Origin: Lasiodiplodia sp. COLG20
Taxonomy: Eukaryota > Ascomycota > Dothideomycetes > Botryosphaeriales > Botryosphaeriaceae
NCBI GenBank assembly: GCA_009801085.1
Contig: VNWV01000002.1
Coordinates: 1,798,001 to 1,862,000, forward strand
Reading direction: 5' to 3'
DNA: 64,000 bases
Part shown: positions 1-10,987 of the stretch, in pieces
Layout of the letters: each line of letters opens with the position of its first letter
How positions within the stretch are numbered: position 1 is the first letter of the stretch
Notes under the pieces: generated by a model
What the model was told of the DNA's origin: nothing
Database searches by the model: none
The model's input: the letters and a program-made list of their open reading frames with translations, nothing else
Program-made: the position numbers and the translations under genes

Positions 1-2795
1 CGCGAGCCGACCAAGATAAGACTATGGCGGGAGTATCTGCGAGGTATGTTGCTTTTAGGGTCCTCGATCAACGGCGAGCTAATACTCAGCAGAGAACGGC
101 CGAAACGCAACACTCATTCGCCAACCTACATTCCACAAGCTCATCCGTGTCGGTCTACCAAACCGCCTGAGAGGCGAAATATGGGAGCTTACCTCTGGAT
201 CATTCGTTCTCCGCCTCCAAAACCCCAAACTGTACGAAGAGACGCTCTTGAAGAACACCGGACGGGAATCGCTGGCTATAGATGAGATTGAGAAAGACCT
301 TAACAGAAGTTTACCGGAATATCCTGGCTTCCAAAGTGACGAGGGCATCGACCGCCTGAGGCGCGTCTTGACTGCATACAGTTGGATAAACCCCGAGGTC
401 GGATATTGTCAAGCTATGAACATTGTCGTGGCTGCGCTCCTTATGTATGTGGCTCGTCTGATCTCGACTCTGTTGATGGAACTGATTTTTGCAGCTACAT
501 GTCCGAACCCCAAGCCTTCTTTCTCCTTTCCATCCTTTGCGACCGCCTACTACCAGGATACTATTCCACTACCATGTACGGAACATTACTTGACCAACGA
601 GTCTTCGAATCCCTCGTTGAGAAGACTATGCCTATCCTCTGGGAGCACCTTCAGAAGTACGATATCCAGCTATCAGTCGTATCTCTTCCCTGGTTCCTTT
701 CCCTGTACATCAACTCGATGCCTTTGATTTTCGCCTTCCGCGTTTTGGATGTCTTCTTCTTAGAGGGTCCCAAGGTTCTGTTCCAGATCGGACTCGCAAT
801 CCTACGTATCAACGGAGAAGAGCTGCTGGATGCCACCGATGATGGAACTTTTATCTCGGTTCTGAAGACTTACTTCGCTCGCCTGGACGAGTCAGCTCAT
901 CCCAAGTCGGACAACCCTAAGCTGAGAGCGGTTACGAGGTTCCAGGAGCTTATGGTTATCGCGTTCAAGGAGTTCGCTGGGATTACGCAGAACACTATTT
1001 CTGAGCAACGAGCGAAACACAAAGATGCCGTCCTGGACAATATCGAGAATTTCGCAAAGCGGACCTCATTACGGAATTTGGGATCGGAAAGCAAGAAGCT
1101 CAGCGTGAACGATCTCGGATTCTTGTACGACCGCTTCTACGGCGTCCTGTATGAGCGCCAGCAAAGGGCCCAGCAAGCCAAGCAAGAAGAGGAACGGAAA
1201 GAACGTGCGAGTAAAATGAGAGCGTCTCAGCTCATTACTGGCTTTTCATTCGGTGGCGATGTCGAGAAGGGTAGGGTTGCTCTTGGCCCGAGCCCTACGC
1301 AGATGGACTACGACGCGTTCAGAGAGTTCCTTGCAGGTATGTTGAGAGCTGTCTCATTGATCTTGTTCGATATTTGCTGACGTAATCAGGCATTGCCAAA
1401 TGGGCTGTCACGGATTCTCCAACACCGCCGAATGAACAAGAGAAGCAAGTACACTCATATTTCGGAAACAACCGGAGCAAGACAAACTCTCCGTGGGGAT
1501 CCGGTCCCGAGCCTGCAGACCATGAATTCATGCAACGGATATTCCGCAAATGGAACAGGAGCGCAGAAGAAGAAGAAGAAGAAGACACACTGAATCTACA
1601 AGATGTCGTTTCCGGATTTGCCGCAGTAAAAGGCAACAAGGACATTATGGCGAACATCCAGTACTTCTTCGAGCTTTACGACGACGATAATGATGGCAGG
1701 GTGGATCGCGAGGGTATACTGAGGATTTCCGAAGCTTTACTGTTCTTGACGAGGAGAGGATTGGACGACGGCGCTTCCCCTAAGGCCTCCACGAGCGAGT
1801 TGGCCTTGGCCGCTGATGCTGAAGGAAGGGCCGACGAGTCGATCCTCAACAGCATCTCGGCGTTCATTCGACGCTGCTTCGAATACGCCGATCCCGACCA
1901 CGAAATGAACAAGAACCAGGACGTCAAGGATTCGGCAGATGCAGTCAACGACTTCAGCATCGGTGACGAGGACGACGAAGAGAATCTGCTCGACGTCGAC
2001 GACAAGCCCAAGGCCGAACCCGCTCCGAAAAAGGAAGAAGAGGCCCCAGCCCCAGACGAGCCTCTGCAATCGCCCAAGCCCGACGTCAAATCCGCCAACC
2101 TCGCCTTGGACCCGGCTCACCCGCTCCACATCACGCTGCCTACCTTCCGCATGGTCATCCTCGCCGACGAGAACCTCGAGCACTTCTTCGACCGCGCCTT
2201 CGCGAACTCGTTCCGCCTCTCGGACATCCCCGCCGCGACGGGCGCCAACACTCTCACCACCTTCGCCAACGCCGGCCGCACCCCGACCTCAGCATCGGCC
2301 TCGCCGTCGCTCCCGTCCGTCCCCAGCACTGGCGGCATCGTGCCGCCCGGCAAGGGCCTACGCGGCATGCTCGACAACATCGTGTCGGACGGCATGCGCG
2401 TCGCGGCCGAGGTCAAGCGCCGCATGGACGAGGCGCAGCGCGAGATGGAGCGCGCCAACGGCGGTGCCAACGGCCAGGGCGGCAGCAGTGCCAACGCCGC
2501 CGACGACGACGATGACGATGACGACGGCAGGCACTCGGGCGCTTTCGCCGAGACGCGCAGCTTGCACGAGAGGGATCGCGACCTGCTCGACGGCGCCGAG
2601 ACGGCCGACGTCGAGGAAAAGGCGAAGGTGCAGGGCGAGTCCTCAACTGGCGTGCCGAATCTGATGGATGCGGAGCCGGGTGAGGGCGGTGGCAAGGGCG
2701 GTGAGGATCTGTTGACACCCGCGAGGGAGAGGGCGGAGAGCGGGGCGAGTGGGAGTCGGAACGTTATCGAGTTTGATAGGGGGTCGACGATTTGA
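1..2795 (+). CDS. TBC-domain Rab GTPase-activating protein (Gyp2/TBC1D9-like), 3' part
   Basis: The gene is cut by the window start. Exons are <1-43, 90-444, 495-1336 and 1390-2795; introns of 46, 50 and 53 bp are GT-AG and restore one frame. The protein carries the TBC start [14 protein letters not shown], the arginine-finger box IEKDLNR and the glutamine-finger box GYCQAMN, so both catalytic fingers of a Rab GAP are present. An EF-hand-like loop ([13 protein letters not shown]) follows the TBC, as in fungal Gyp2 proteins. The C-terminus is acidic and low-complexity. The N-terminal GRAM domains expected for the family would lie left of the window. The likely role is accelerating GTP hydrolysis by a Ypt/Rab GTPase in membrane traffic. 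Family assignment is firm; the target GTPase is not visible. Confidence 0.92.
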
Positions 2796-4085
2796 TGGAC
2801 TGATGGAGGTCAGGGTTCGGTAGGGTAGGGTAGGGTAGATGGTGGCGGGGTTATGGGTTATTCTTTTTTGGGGGGCAGATAGTATTCGTTTGATTGTGAC
2901 TGTTGTCGTTGGAGGTAAGAAGTAGGAAGCATTCGTGTGTGTGTGGGCATGCCCTGGTGTGGAAGAAGGGGACAATGGCGTTCATTTCTTTGTTCGTTTT
3001 TCCCTTTTTCGTGCCTTGTCGGCCGTGTGTCTCTCTGTATTCCTCTTTTTTTTTTTTCTTGGACATTTCCTTTTGGTTTGTATCACTTAAGAGAGTGTGG
3101 TGCGGTTGGTTTCTGCGCCTGCCGCCCCTTTCCCCCCCTTCCCTCTTTCCTATCTACCAGCAGCGAAGACGGTGGTGGTGGAGGAGGGGGGAAGAGGGGG
3201 GAGGGAGTTGGTTGGCGCGGAGAAGAAGTAGACTCAGTCAGTGGTGGTAGTTCTTTTATTACCACTTTTTTTTTCTTTTCTTATTGTTTTGTAGTTTAAA
3301 TGAAAGACCTCTTTTGTTGAGAAGAAATACTTCTTTCCTCCCCCGCTCAAGCTATCTCCTTGGATGTATTCTCTTTGCGTTGGCTTTACCTTGTCTCTGT
3401 TGATTCGTGTGGTCGGTGATGGTATGGGTGAGGGAGGGGGATGTGCGAATGTATGGTATGGCAGTGGTAGAGGCGCCGTCATCTGTCTGCAGTTCTGCCG
3501 GCCCTGCCCCATAGGGCTCCATGTTCTCTCATGTGGCGAGACACTCTGCGTACGTATAATTTTTAGGCTAATAGACGTGAAACTGGCGCAAAGACAAGCA
3601 TTCAGTGGTCAACGCACATGGCACAAGATCTGATACGCGAGGCTGCTGCTCGACGGAATCACTTCTCGCCGCCAGAGGCAGGCTCTTCTGGTTCATCTTC
3701 GTAGCATTTTCCGTGGCTACTAGTTTAGTAGGAGAGCTGACCCGCCAGTGTTGCTGCTGGCTGCTGTCGCTGCTCACATTGGTATGCCGGATGCTTTTGG
3801 ATAGCTGACGGCGACGCGCTTCAGATCCTCCGACCAGGAGCTTCAAGTGCTCCGGCTTATTGCGCAAGTGAAATGAGCTCGTAGAACCTTCGAGATTGCC
3901 CCAGACTCAGCGGGTGCGCAGCACAGTTCGTTCATTCATCGGACCCTCTTAGCCCGCCGGCTGCACGTGCCTTCCTAAATCGCCCGCAGGGCCCTACTTT
4001 TGTACGGATTCTTTTCGACTCTGGAACCGTCACCTACCACCTCCACACCCACCGTCGGAAGGGCTCACCTACAGCAACTTCCAAC
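2796..4085. other. Intergenic, no gene seen
   Basis: This 1.3 kb stretch has long T-rich and G-rich runs and a short (TAGGG)n run at about 2821-2838. ORFs here are short and low-complexity, and none shows a domain or a convincing start. Confidence 0.6.
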
Positions 4086-5105
4086 ATGTCTGCCGTCGAC
4101 CCCTGCTCGATGCTCGGCATGAGCATGAGCGAGTAAGTTGCTCATATCTTCTATGACGTCGGTTCACTCAATGTTGCAACAAATGGAAGAGTTGAAGCTC
4201 TTGTCCGGATGATTGCTTCAGCGTCCGGACGGATGCTTCAACGACACCGCTGTTGCGATATTAAGTGGACCGACCTCGTCGCCTACATATGCGACCCATT
4301 AAATGCTGACGATGGTGCCCAGTTGTTTCAAGACAGGACTGTACAGCGACCTCACCATCAAGGACAGCAACGGCAATGAGTACGCTGTCCACCGTATTGT
4401 CGTCTGTGGACAGAGCACCGTCTTTGCCAACGCCTGCAAGCCCGAGAATGGTCTCAAGGTGAGTCTGACACTGACTCTGAAGTTTCTGTAGTATATTTGC
4501 TCACCTTATTCATCGTTTAGGAAGCTCACACCGGCGTCTTCAATCTTAGAAGCTACGATCCCGGTGCCGTAAAGGCTATGCTAGAGTTCATGTACCGCGG
4601 CACCTTCACTATCAATGACTCCGACACTGCCATGCTGGAGACCGCCCACGCTTACGCCATCGGCCACTTCTATCACGTACCGGAACTGAAGGATTTCGCT
4701 GCTGTTGAATTCAAGGAGCTTTCGTCTACGGGATGGGACACGGCCGACTTCTTCGCCGCTGTCAGGGTCATCTACGCTTCGATCAAGGACACTGACAACG
4801 ACGGAATTCGAGACATCATAAGCAGCGTTATCGCAAGCCACTACGACGGAATGCTTAGCATGGCCGCGTTCGATACCGTCTTGGGCGAGTTCACTGCGCT
4901 TGGAAAGGATGTTCTACGTACTCTGGCGAAGGCCAAGACTGGAGTCCCCAAGCGCATTTGCAGAACCTATGTCTGTGCTGGCTACAACAACACTGTATTC
5001 AGGCACAACGTTAATCTGGTTCTTGTTGACGACGAGGGATGCACCCAGTGCCCCCAGTGCAACTGCCGCCGTCGCAACCACGATTGGGCACTCTTGGTTG
5101 CTTAG
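4086..5105 (+). CDS. BTB/POZ protein with partial C-terminal Cys module (BTB-1)
   Basis: Exons are 4086-4132, 4323-4458 and 4521-5105, giving 255 residues. The BTB fold runs from about residue 20 (GLYSDLTIKD, then VHRIVVCGQSTVFANACKP) through the helix LEFMYRGTF to about 115; a BACK-like helical segment follows. The tail has CTQCPQC and ends in HDW, but the first Cys pair seen in the paralogues is reduced to YVCAGY. BTB proteins typically dimerise and can act as CUL3 ubiquitin-ligase adaptors; that role is inferred from the family only. Intron 1 (190 bp) is unusually long for this cluster because it holds a copy of the inverted-repeat element at 4191-4242. Confidence 0.85.
4191..4242. mobile_element. 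MITE-like inverted-repeat element, copy A
   Basis: The left arm GTTGAAGCTCTTGTCCGGAT and the right arm TCCGGACGGATGCTTCAAC are near-perfect inverted complements with almost no spacer. The copy lies inside intron 1 of BTB-1. It matches the arms of the copies at 9301 and 26642. Confidence 0.6.
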
Positions 5106-5459
5106 CTGCCTGATCACTGACAGGCCGTGGTAGGAAGTAGTATCCGTAGTACTCACTGTCAAAATGGATTGAAAAGACTTCCTGCTGCGATCATATCTCC
5201 ATTTTTTCACTCAGTGAAGTTTGTAATCTAATTTGAGAAAGATCAACACTTCTCTTGAAACCATTTCAGTAGATCCTGTGCAATTGTCTGCATAGGCATG
5301 AACGCAAATTGCTCTCTGCAGCTACATAAATCCTAAGTAGCTTTTGCACCATTGATGGGCCACACTTCCTCTGACCAAGCCTTGCCCGTTCCTATTTAAA
5401 CCCTCATGCCCATGCCCCACGGAACTGGTGCTTTCCTTCGGTGTCCCCAGAGCAGAAGC
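5106..5459. other. Convergent intergenic gap, no gene seen
   Basis: This is the space between the 3' ends of BTB-1 and the minus-strand double-BTB gene. I see no coding potential and no repeat. Confidence 0.5.
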
Positions 5460-7115
5460 CTAAGTCTCCTCATCATCCACACCCTCCCCAGCACTGCTAT
5501 CCGAGTCCTCCTCAGCACTGCTATCCGAGTCCTCCTCAGCACTACTGTCCGAGTCCTCCTCAGAATCACTGTCCATGTCCTCCCCAGCACCGCCGCTAAC
5601 AACACCCTCGTCATCCTGACCGTCTTCCTCAGCAACCCGCCGCTCCTTCTCCTTCCTCTCCTCCTCCTCCGCCCTCAACACATCCTCCCCAAACCCCGGC
5701 ACCTTCCTCCCAATCCGCCTAACCGCGCCCACCTTCCACCCCTCCTCCCCACGCCCACCCACCGCCCACCCCACAAACCTGCCCTTCAGTTCCCTCAACA
5801 CGCCCCCATCCTCCCCGCCCTTCTTCAGCGCGTAAACCGCCTTGACGGCGTTGGCGATAGCGTACGGCTTGCGGCAGCGAGCCAGGTAGTCGTCGTCGGT
5901 GCCGCAACGGTCGAGCAGCAGGCTTTTGACGGCTTCGCGCGCGTTGAAAACGCCGTATTGCTCGCCGGTGGTAAGTGTGTGGGCGAGATACTCGATGGCG
6001 AGGTCGGCGGCGGCGATGGCGGGGGGCACGTCGAAGTGACGCGGGCCGTCGGTGATGATGTCGGCGATGGCGCGGAGGCCGTAGGGATGGGGGTCGGCGA
6101 GTATGTAGGTTTCGTTGGTGAACTGTGATGTCCGGTGGGTTAGCGGTTGGGTGTGGTGGTAGGGGAAAGGGGGAGGAGGGGGTTGTGCTTACGGTGAGTT
6201 TGTCGGGCTTGGGGGCGCGGCCGTGGAGGAACTGGCTCTGCTCGAGGACGTCCTTGCGGGTGAGGATGTGCTTCTTGCCGTTGCGGTCGACGAGGGTGAC
6301 GTAGCGCTCGGCGGCGAAGAGGTCGCTCCACTCGTCGTACGGGTACTCGAGGCCCTTCTCCTGCAGCTTGGCGCGCGCCTCGTGCCGTTTCTTCACCCTT
6401 GCGACGTCGCCGATGAAGAGGTTGGGGCTGCCGTTGAAGGCGGGGGCGTCCGGGTCGAAGATCCGGTAGCAGTCGCTGTTGATAGTCAGCATCCGGTAGT
6501 TCTTGGCTGCGTGGTCGACGACGTGGCGCTTGAGCAGCGGGATGAGGCTGTCCTCGCTGGGTGCCGCGCGCTTGGAGGGGAAGGATGGTTGGCCGGGTGT
6601 CGTCGTCGTTTTCCAGCCTTCGTGAGGTAGGGCGGGCGCGTAGAGGCGCTCGACGGTGGTGGCGAAGTCGGCGTAGTACACTTCGTCGGGGAATTCGATG
6701 TCGGCGTAGTGCTTTATGTGGTCTTCGAAGATGCTCTCGGCGCGACGCGCCATGTGGCGAACGTGGTACTTCTCGCCGACGCGGACGACTTCCAGGAGGT
6801 TCTGGAGTACGACTTCGTTGACCTGCCAGTGGCGGGGGTAGGAGAAGTTGCCGTGCTGTAAGACGTGGACCATGATCTCCACGGCATCGGGCAGGTCTAG
6901 GAACTTGAAGATCGCATCGTCGGGCTGTTTGGAGGGGCTCAGTTGATGTTGTCGAAAGGAAAGGTCGGAGTGGCACTTACGGTGGAGTCTTTCTCGCGAG
7001 GAGGGGCGTGCTGGAGGAACGATCCCAAATGGTGTTTGGCGATGATGAGCTTGACGGGTAGGACGTATTTCTTATCCTGCGCGTCGATGAAGGTAATTCG
7101 CTTTGGAAAATCCAT
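5460..7115 (-). CDS. Double-BTB protein with acidic C-terminal repeats (dBTB-1)
   Basis: On the minus strand the exons are 7115-6981, 6924-6193 and 6122-5460, giving 509 residues; both introns are GT-AG and phase 0. The first BTB-like unit starts RITFIDAQDKKYVLPVKLII and continues across intron 1 (AIFKFLDLPDAVEIMVHVLQ). A second unit with the same opening (YVTLVDRNGKKHILTRKDVL) begins near residue 250 and also spans an intron. The C-terminus has three tandem EEDSDSSA octapeptides, encoded by a 24-bp DNA repeat near 5490-5560. Its neighbour at 7404-9022 is a clear paralogue. The protein is probably a scaffold or adaptor; no catalytic motif is visible and no zinc module is present. Confidence 0.85.
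5488..5562 (-). repeat. 24-bp coding tandem repeat (EEDSDSSA)n
   Basis: Three consecutive units of about 24 bp encode the octapeptide EEDSDSSA near the C-terminus of dBTB-1. Phase is kept, so the repeat number can vary without breaking the frame. Confidence 0.7.
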
Positions 7116-7170
7116 GCTGAGTGGGCTGAGTGCGCCGAGGTTGGTGGAGGGTCGAAGTGTAGTGACAGGA

Positions 7171-7186
7171 CGGGGGATTTTTGTAG
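7171..7186 (-). promoter_or_regulatory. Degenerate TATA region of dBTB-1
   Basis: On the minus strand the sequence TACAAAAATC lies about 60 bp upstream of the start codon. It aligns with the TATAAAAAA boxes of the two paralogues, and the following GAAGTGTAGTGACA-type leader (read on the plus strand) is shared. Confidence 0.4.
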
Positions 7187-7300
7187 GCGCACCCGCCCGA
7201 TCTAACACTCGTGCATGACGAAAGCTTGCGTATGCCGGGCAACCACCGGGGAGCAAACTCCAGCACATTCACTTGTGAAACAGAAAGAGAGAGAACTAAC

Positions 7301-7348
7301 ATATGCAGGTCGTTAAAGCTATCGTCCAGATGTGAATGTACAATTCAC
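7301..7348. mobile_element. MITE-like element, half copy D
   Basis: The sequence AAAGCTATCGTCCAGATGTG and the spacer after it match the left half of copy B at 9301-9391. The right arm is missing. It lies just beyond the 3' end of dBTB-2. Confidence 0.45.
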
Positions 7349-7403
7349 ATATGTTTTTCTAACGCAGAGCTGGGGCATAGTCATGCTATGTTCTAGAACC
7401 CTG

Positions 7404-9022
7404 CTATTCTTCGCGCTGGCCATCGGCTGCAGCACCGCCATCCACGTCCTTGTCTTTCTTGCCGCCTTCCTCAGCAGCACGACGCTTCTTCTTCTCTTCC
7501 GCCTTCCGCACATCCTTCTTGAACGCCGGAACCGTCTTACAAACGCGCCTAAACGCGTTCTCGTCCCACCCCTCCCCACGCTCAACAGCCCACTCGACAA
7601 ACTGGTCCTTCAGCTCCCTCAGCAACTTGTCTTTCTTCCCGTACGGCTTGAGCGCGTACACAGTCTTGACCGCGTGTACAATGGTGGACGGCTTCCTGCA
7701 GCTGGCGAGGTAGTCGTAGCAGCTGAGGAGACCTTCGACAGCTTCGCGCATGCTGAATATGCCGTACTTGTCGCCGGCGGCGAGCGCGTGGGCGAAGTAC
7801 TGGACAGCCAGACCTTTTTCCTGAACGTCATCGGGGACGTCGAAGTAGCGGGGGCCGTCCTCGATCATGGCGGCGATGGCGCGGACGCCGTGGGGGTGGT
7901 CGGGGAGCTTGTAGGTTTCGTTGACAAACTGGTGTCATCGTTGTCGTTTGGTTAGCATTGCCTTGGTTTGGGGGAGAGAGAGAGAGAGAGAGAAGAGGGG
8001 AGTGGCTGATGCTTTTCTCTTTCCTTCTTATACTTACCGAGTATTGCGAAGGGACAGGAGCATTCTCGTAAAGAAACGAGCTCTTCTCCAGGACGTCCGT
8101 GCGGCTAAGAAGGTATTTCTTCTTGTTGCGGTCGAAGATGGTGACGTAGCGTTCGTTGGTGAAGAAGTCGCTCCACTCGTGTATGCACATCTCGCCGCCC
8201 TCCTTGGCACACTCCTGCTGCTTCTTCATCGCCTTCTTGACGTCCTTGTGGAACGGGTGCAGTCCGTCGTACATGAAGATGAAAGGTTCGAAGAAGTCGG
8301 CACAGTCATCGTCGTCCAGCAACGACTCGTAGTTCTTGGCCGCGTAGTCGACGACGTGACGCTTGAGCAGGGGAATGTAGCTGTCCTCGCTGGGCGCGGG
8401 CACAGAGAGGAGCAACTGGGCGCGACTCATCGTGTCCCGGCCCTCGGGCAAGACGGGCGCGTAGAGGCGACGGACCACTTCCGCGAAGTCGCTGTACTCG
8501 GTGTCGGGGAAGTAGTCGACGAGGCTGTTGACGTGGTCCTCGAATAGGCCCGCGGCGCAGTGCGCCATGTTGTGCACATGGTACTTCTCGCCGACTCGAA
8601 CGACGCTCAGAAATTTCGAGAGTTCGATGGACGTTTCCTCCCAACGGGGATATTGGTTGAATTCGCCGTGCTGCAAGACTTGGACCATGACCTCTATGGT
8701 GTCGGGGTGGTCTGGAAACTTGAAGATCGCATCGTCCGACTATTGCGCTTAGCTCAGAATCAAGAAAGAAAACGAAGAGCGACAAGGAAACTGTGGGAGC
8801 AGCGAAGACGCTGACCACCAAAGAAAGAAAACAAAAGAGATGTTGAGAAGTGAAGCGTCCTTATCGAAAAAGCAGGGTAGCACTTACGGTGGAGTCCTTC
8901 TCACGAGGAGGGGCGTGCTGGAGGAACGGTTCCAACTTGTGCTTGGCGATGAGCTTGACAGGCAAAACATATTTTTTGTCCTGCGTGTCGATGAAAGTAA
9001 TGGTGCGCTTCGGAATCTCCAT
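7404..9022 (-). CDS. Double-BTB protein (dBTB-2)
   Basis: On the minus strand the exons are 9022-8888, 8739-8038 and 7928-7404, giving 453 residues. Exon 1 is exactly 135 nt, like that of dBTB-1, and ends at the same DST residues, so the intron position is homologous. BTB unit 1 opens RTITFIDTQDKKYVLPVKLI; unit 2 opens YVTIFDRNKKKYLLSRTDVL and continues FVNETYKLPDHPHGVRAIAA after intron 2. The C-terminus is Lys/Glu-rich (KKDVRKAEEKKKRR) rather than the SDSSA repeat of dBTB-1. Intron 2 contains a (GA)n run. The gene is a clear tandem duplicate of its neighbour; function is unknown beyond the BTB scaffold role. Confidence 0.85.
7974..7994. repeat. (GA)n microsatellite in intron 2 of dBTB-2
   Basis: About nine GA dinucleotides in a row lie inside the intron 7929-8037. 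Confidence 0.8.
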
Positions 9023-9073
9023 GTTGAGGGCGCCGAGGTTGGTGGAGAGTAGAAGTGTAGTGACAAGGCGGAG

Positions 9074-9084
9074 ATTTTTTTATA
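9074..9084 (-). promoter_or_regulatory. TATA box of dBTB-2
   Basis: The minus strand reads TATAAAAAAA about 55 bp upstream of the start codon at 9022. The same box and downstream leader occur in the dBTB-3 promoter. Confidence 0.55.
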
Positions 9085-9300
9085 GACTCCTGGTGCACGG
9101 CGGCGCACCTACCCGATCCAACGGCCGCGCATGACGGAAGACTTCGTTTGCCGGGCAACCACCTGAGCAAACGCCAACCCATTCACTTTTGAAGAAGAAA
9201 GAGAAGAAAGCTTGTCTCAATTCCATGAGCTTCTATCTACAGTTTCGGGGAAAGCTCCAAGTCTGCCTAGACGCCCAACACAGAGGGGTGCTGCAGCCAG

Positions 9301-9391
9301 GTCGTGGGTAGCTGAAGCTATCGTCCGGATGTGTATGTAGAATTCCTAATTCGACATTCTCGTCCGGACGATGGCTTCAACAACCCATGAC
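9301..9391. mobile_element. MITE-like inverted-repeat element, copy B (most complete)
   Basis: The left arm contains GCTGAAGCTATCGTCCGGA and the right arm TCCGGACGATGGCTTCAAC; the inverted arms match at 17 of 19 positions. The match extends outward (GTGGGTA on the left, AACCCATGAC on the right), giving terminal inverted repeats of about 31 bp around a spacer of about 30 bp. There is no ORF. It lies between the 3' end of dBTB-3 and the promoter of dBTB-2. Confidence 0.7.
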
Positions 9392-9526
9392 ATGAGCAAA
9401 GGAAAAAAAAACAAAATCCACGCTAGCCATCGGCTGCGAGAGGGCACTGTATGCTAAGCCTTTCCCTAAACTACCAAATCCCGCAATTGATGATGCTCTT
9501 TGGCACTCTCAGCGGACACAGAAGAA

Positions 9527-10987
9527 CTAGGTCTCTCCATGCTCCACACCCACATCACCACCAATGTCCGCGTCCTCCCCGCCAAGGCCCCTCTTCAACC
9601 GCCCCTCGCGCACGCCTTCGTCGAACTCAGGAAACTCCCTGAAGAGGTCCTTGTACTCGTCGATCTGCAGGATCCCCTCATAGCGCTCGGCAAAGTATCC
9701 AACAAGGCAGTCCTCCGGCAGGTAGTTGATGTCCTCTGCCTCCACAGTCGCGTAGTCGTACTTGAAGATGGTCCTGACAGCCTTGGCGACGGCGTGCGGC
9801 TCCTCGCAGCGGTCGAAGTACTGGGCGAGGGCATGGGAGGCGCTGCGAAACAGGCCGGCGACCTCGTACTTGTAGGCGATGACCACGGCGTTGGTGAGCC
9901 ACTCGACCGCGACGGGGGCGTCGTCCTCAATGCGGCTGGGGACGTGGAAGGTGTCGGCGCCGTCTTCGAGCACGCGGATCATGGCTTCGATGCCGTACGA
10001 GTCGTCAGGGAGCTCGTAGATGGCGTTGCCGAACTGTGTGTGGGTTGTGATGGTCAGTCTCCCCTCTCCTTCCACAGCCGGGTGAGGGAGTTGGGAATTG
10101 TGACTTACCATAGAACCGAAATCAGGACCGGGCGCAATAGAGAGGAGCTTGCTATTCTCAGACGCCTTCTTGCGAGTCGTGACCCACTTCTTTCCCTCGC
10201 AGTCGATGACGGTGACGAAGCGTTCATCGCCAAAGAAGTCGTCCCAGTTCACGGCGAGGTCAACATCACCGCCATCACCACGACCTTGCATCATCTCCGC
10301 CGCCTTCAGCACATCATTGCAGAACGCACCCTCCTCGTCCCCAAACAGCACAGCATACGCCTCATCCCCCATCATCTCCTCGCGCCGCTCAGCCGCATAC
10401 TCAACAACGAGGCGTTTCAACTCCGGGACGTACTCGCGGCGCACGACGCGCATGGCCCGGTGGTTGAACTGCTTCTGGGGATGCAGGTCCGGCGCGTACA
10501 CGGCCTGCACGGCGGCGACGAAGTCGGCCGCGTTGTTGCTGGAGGGAGAAGAAGGGAACGTCTCGAGGTGCTCGCGGAAGAGCTGGAGCGCGTTGAACGT
10601 CATGCGGTCGAGGTGGTAGGTGGTGCCGACGATCAGCGCGTCGGCGAGGAAGGTGAGTTGCTTGTCAGCCGCGGATGGCGGGACGGTGAGGAAGTCGTGC
10701 TGGAGGACGTGGAGGAGGGCGAGGATGGCGGCGGGCGGGACGCCGGGGAGCTTGATGATCGGGTCGCCGTTGGGCTGGGCGGGATGGTGGTAGGTTAGTG
10801 CTTGCGATGACGGTCAAGAGATGGAGAGAGAGAGAGAGGAGTATGGGCGGGTGTTTGTACGTACGGTGAATTCCGCGTCTTCGAGGACTTCCTTCCAGAA
10901 TGCAGGGTATTTGTCGTAGACCGCGTCGTTGAGTGGAACAACGTATATACCGTTGGCATCGTCGGTGATGGTCAGTTTGGAATCCAT
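9527..10987 (-). CDS. Double-BTB protein (dBTB-3)
   Basis: On the minus strand the exons are 10987-10865, 10774-10109 and 10033-9527, giving 431 residues. Unit 1 opens KLTITDDANGIYVVPLNDAV; unit 2 opens RFVTVIDCEGKKWVTTRKKA and continues FGNAIYELPDDSYGIEAMIR after intron 2. It is the most divergent of the three double-BTB paralogues but keeps both intron positions. Intron 2 (10034-10108) is 75 bp, a multiple of three, with no in-frame stop, so retention would add 25 residues without a frameshift. No zinc motif or enzyme signature is seen. Confidence 0.83.

Noticed and set aside
2821..2838. (TAGGG)n as an interstitial telomere
   Set aside because: The unit is five bases and only three to four copies, unlike the fungal TTAGGG telomere repeat; more likely simple sequence.
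5406..6128. 240-codon plus-strand ORF
   Set aside because: Antisense of dBTB-1 exon 3.
9500..10798. 432-codon plus-strand ORF
   Set aside because: It is the antisense shadow of dBTB-3, caused by high GC at third positions; the minus-strand gene has splice sites and paralogues.
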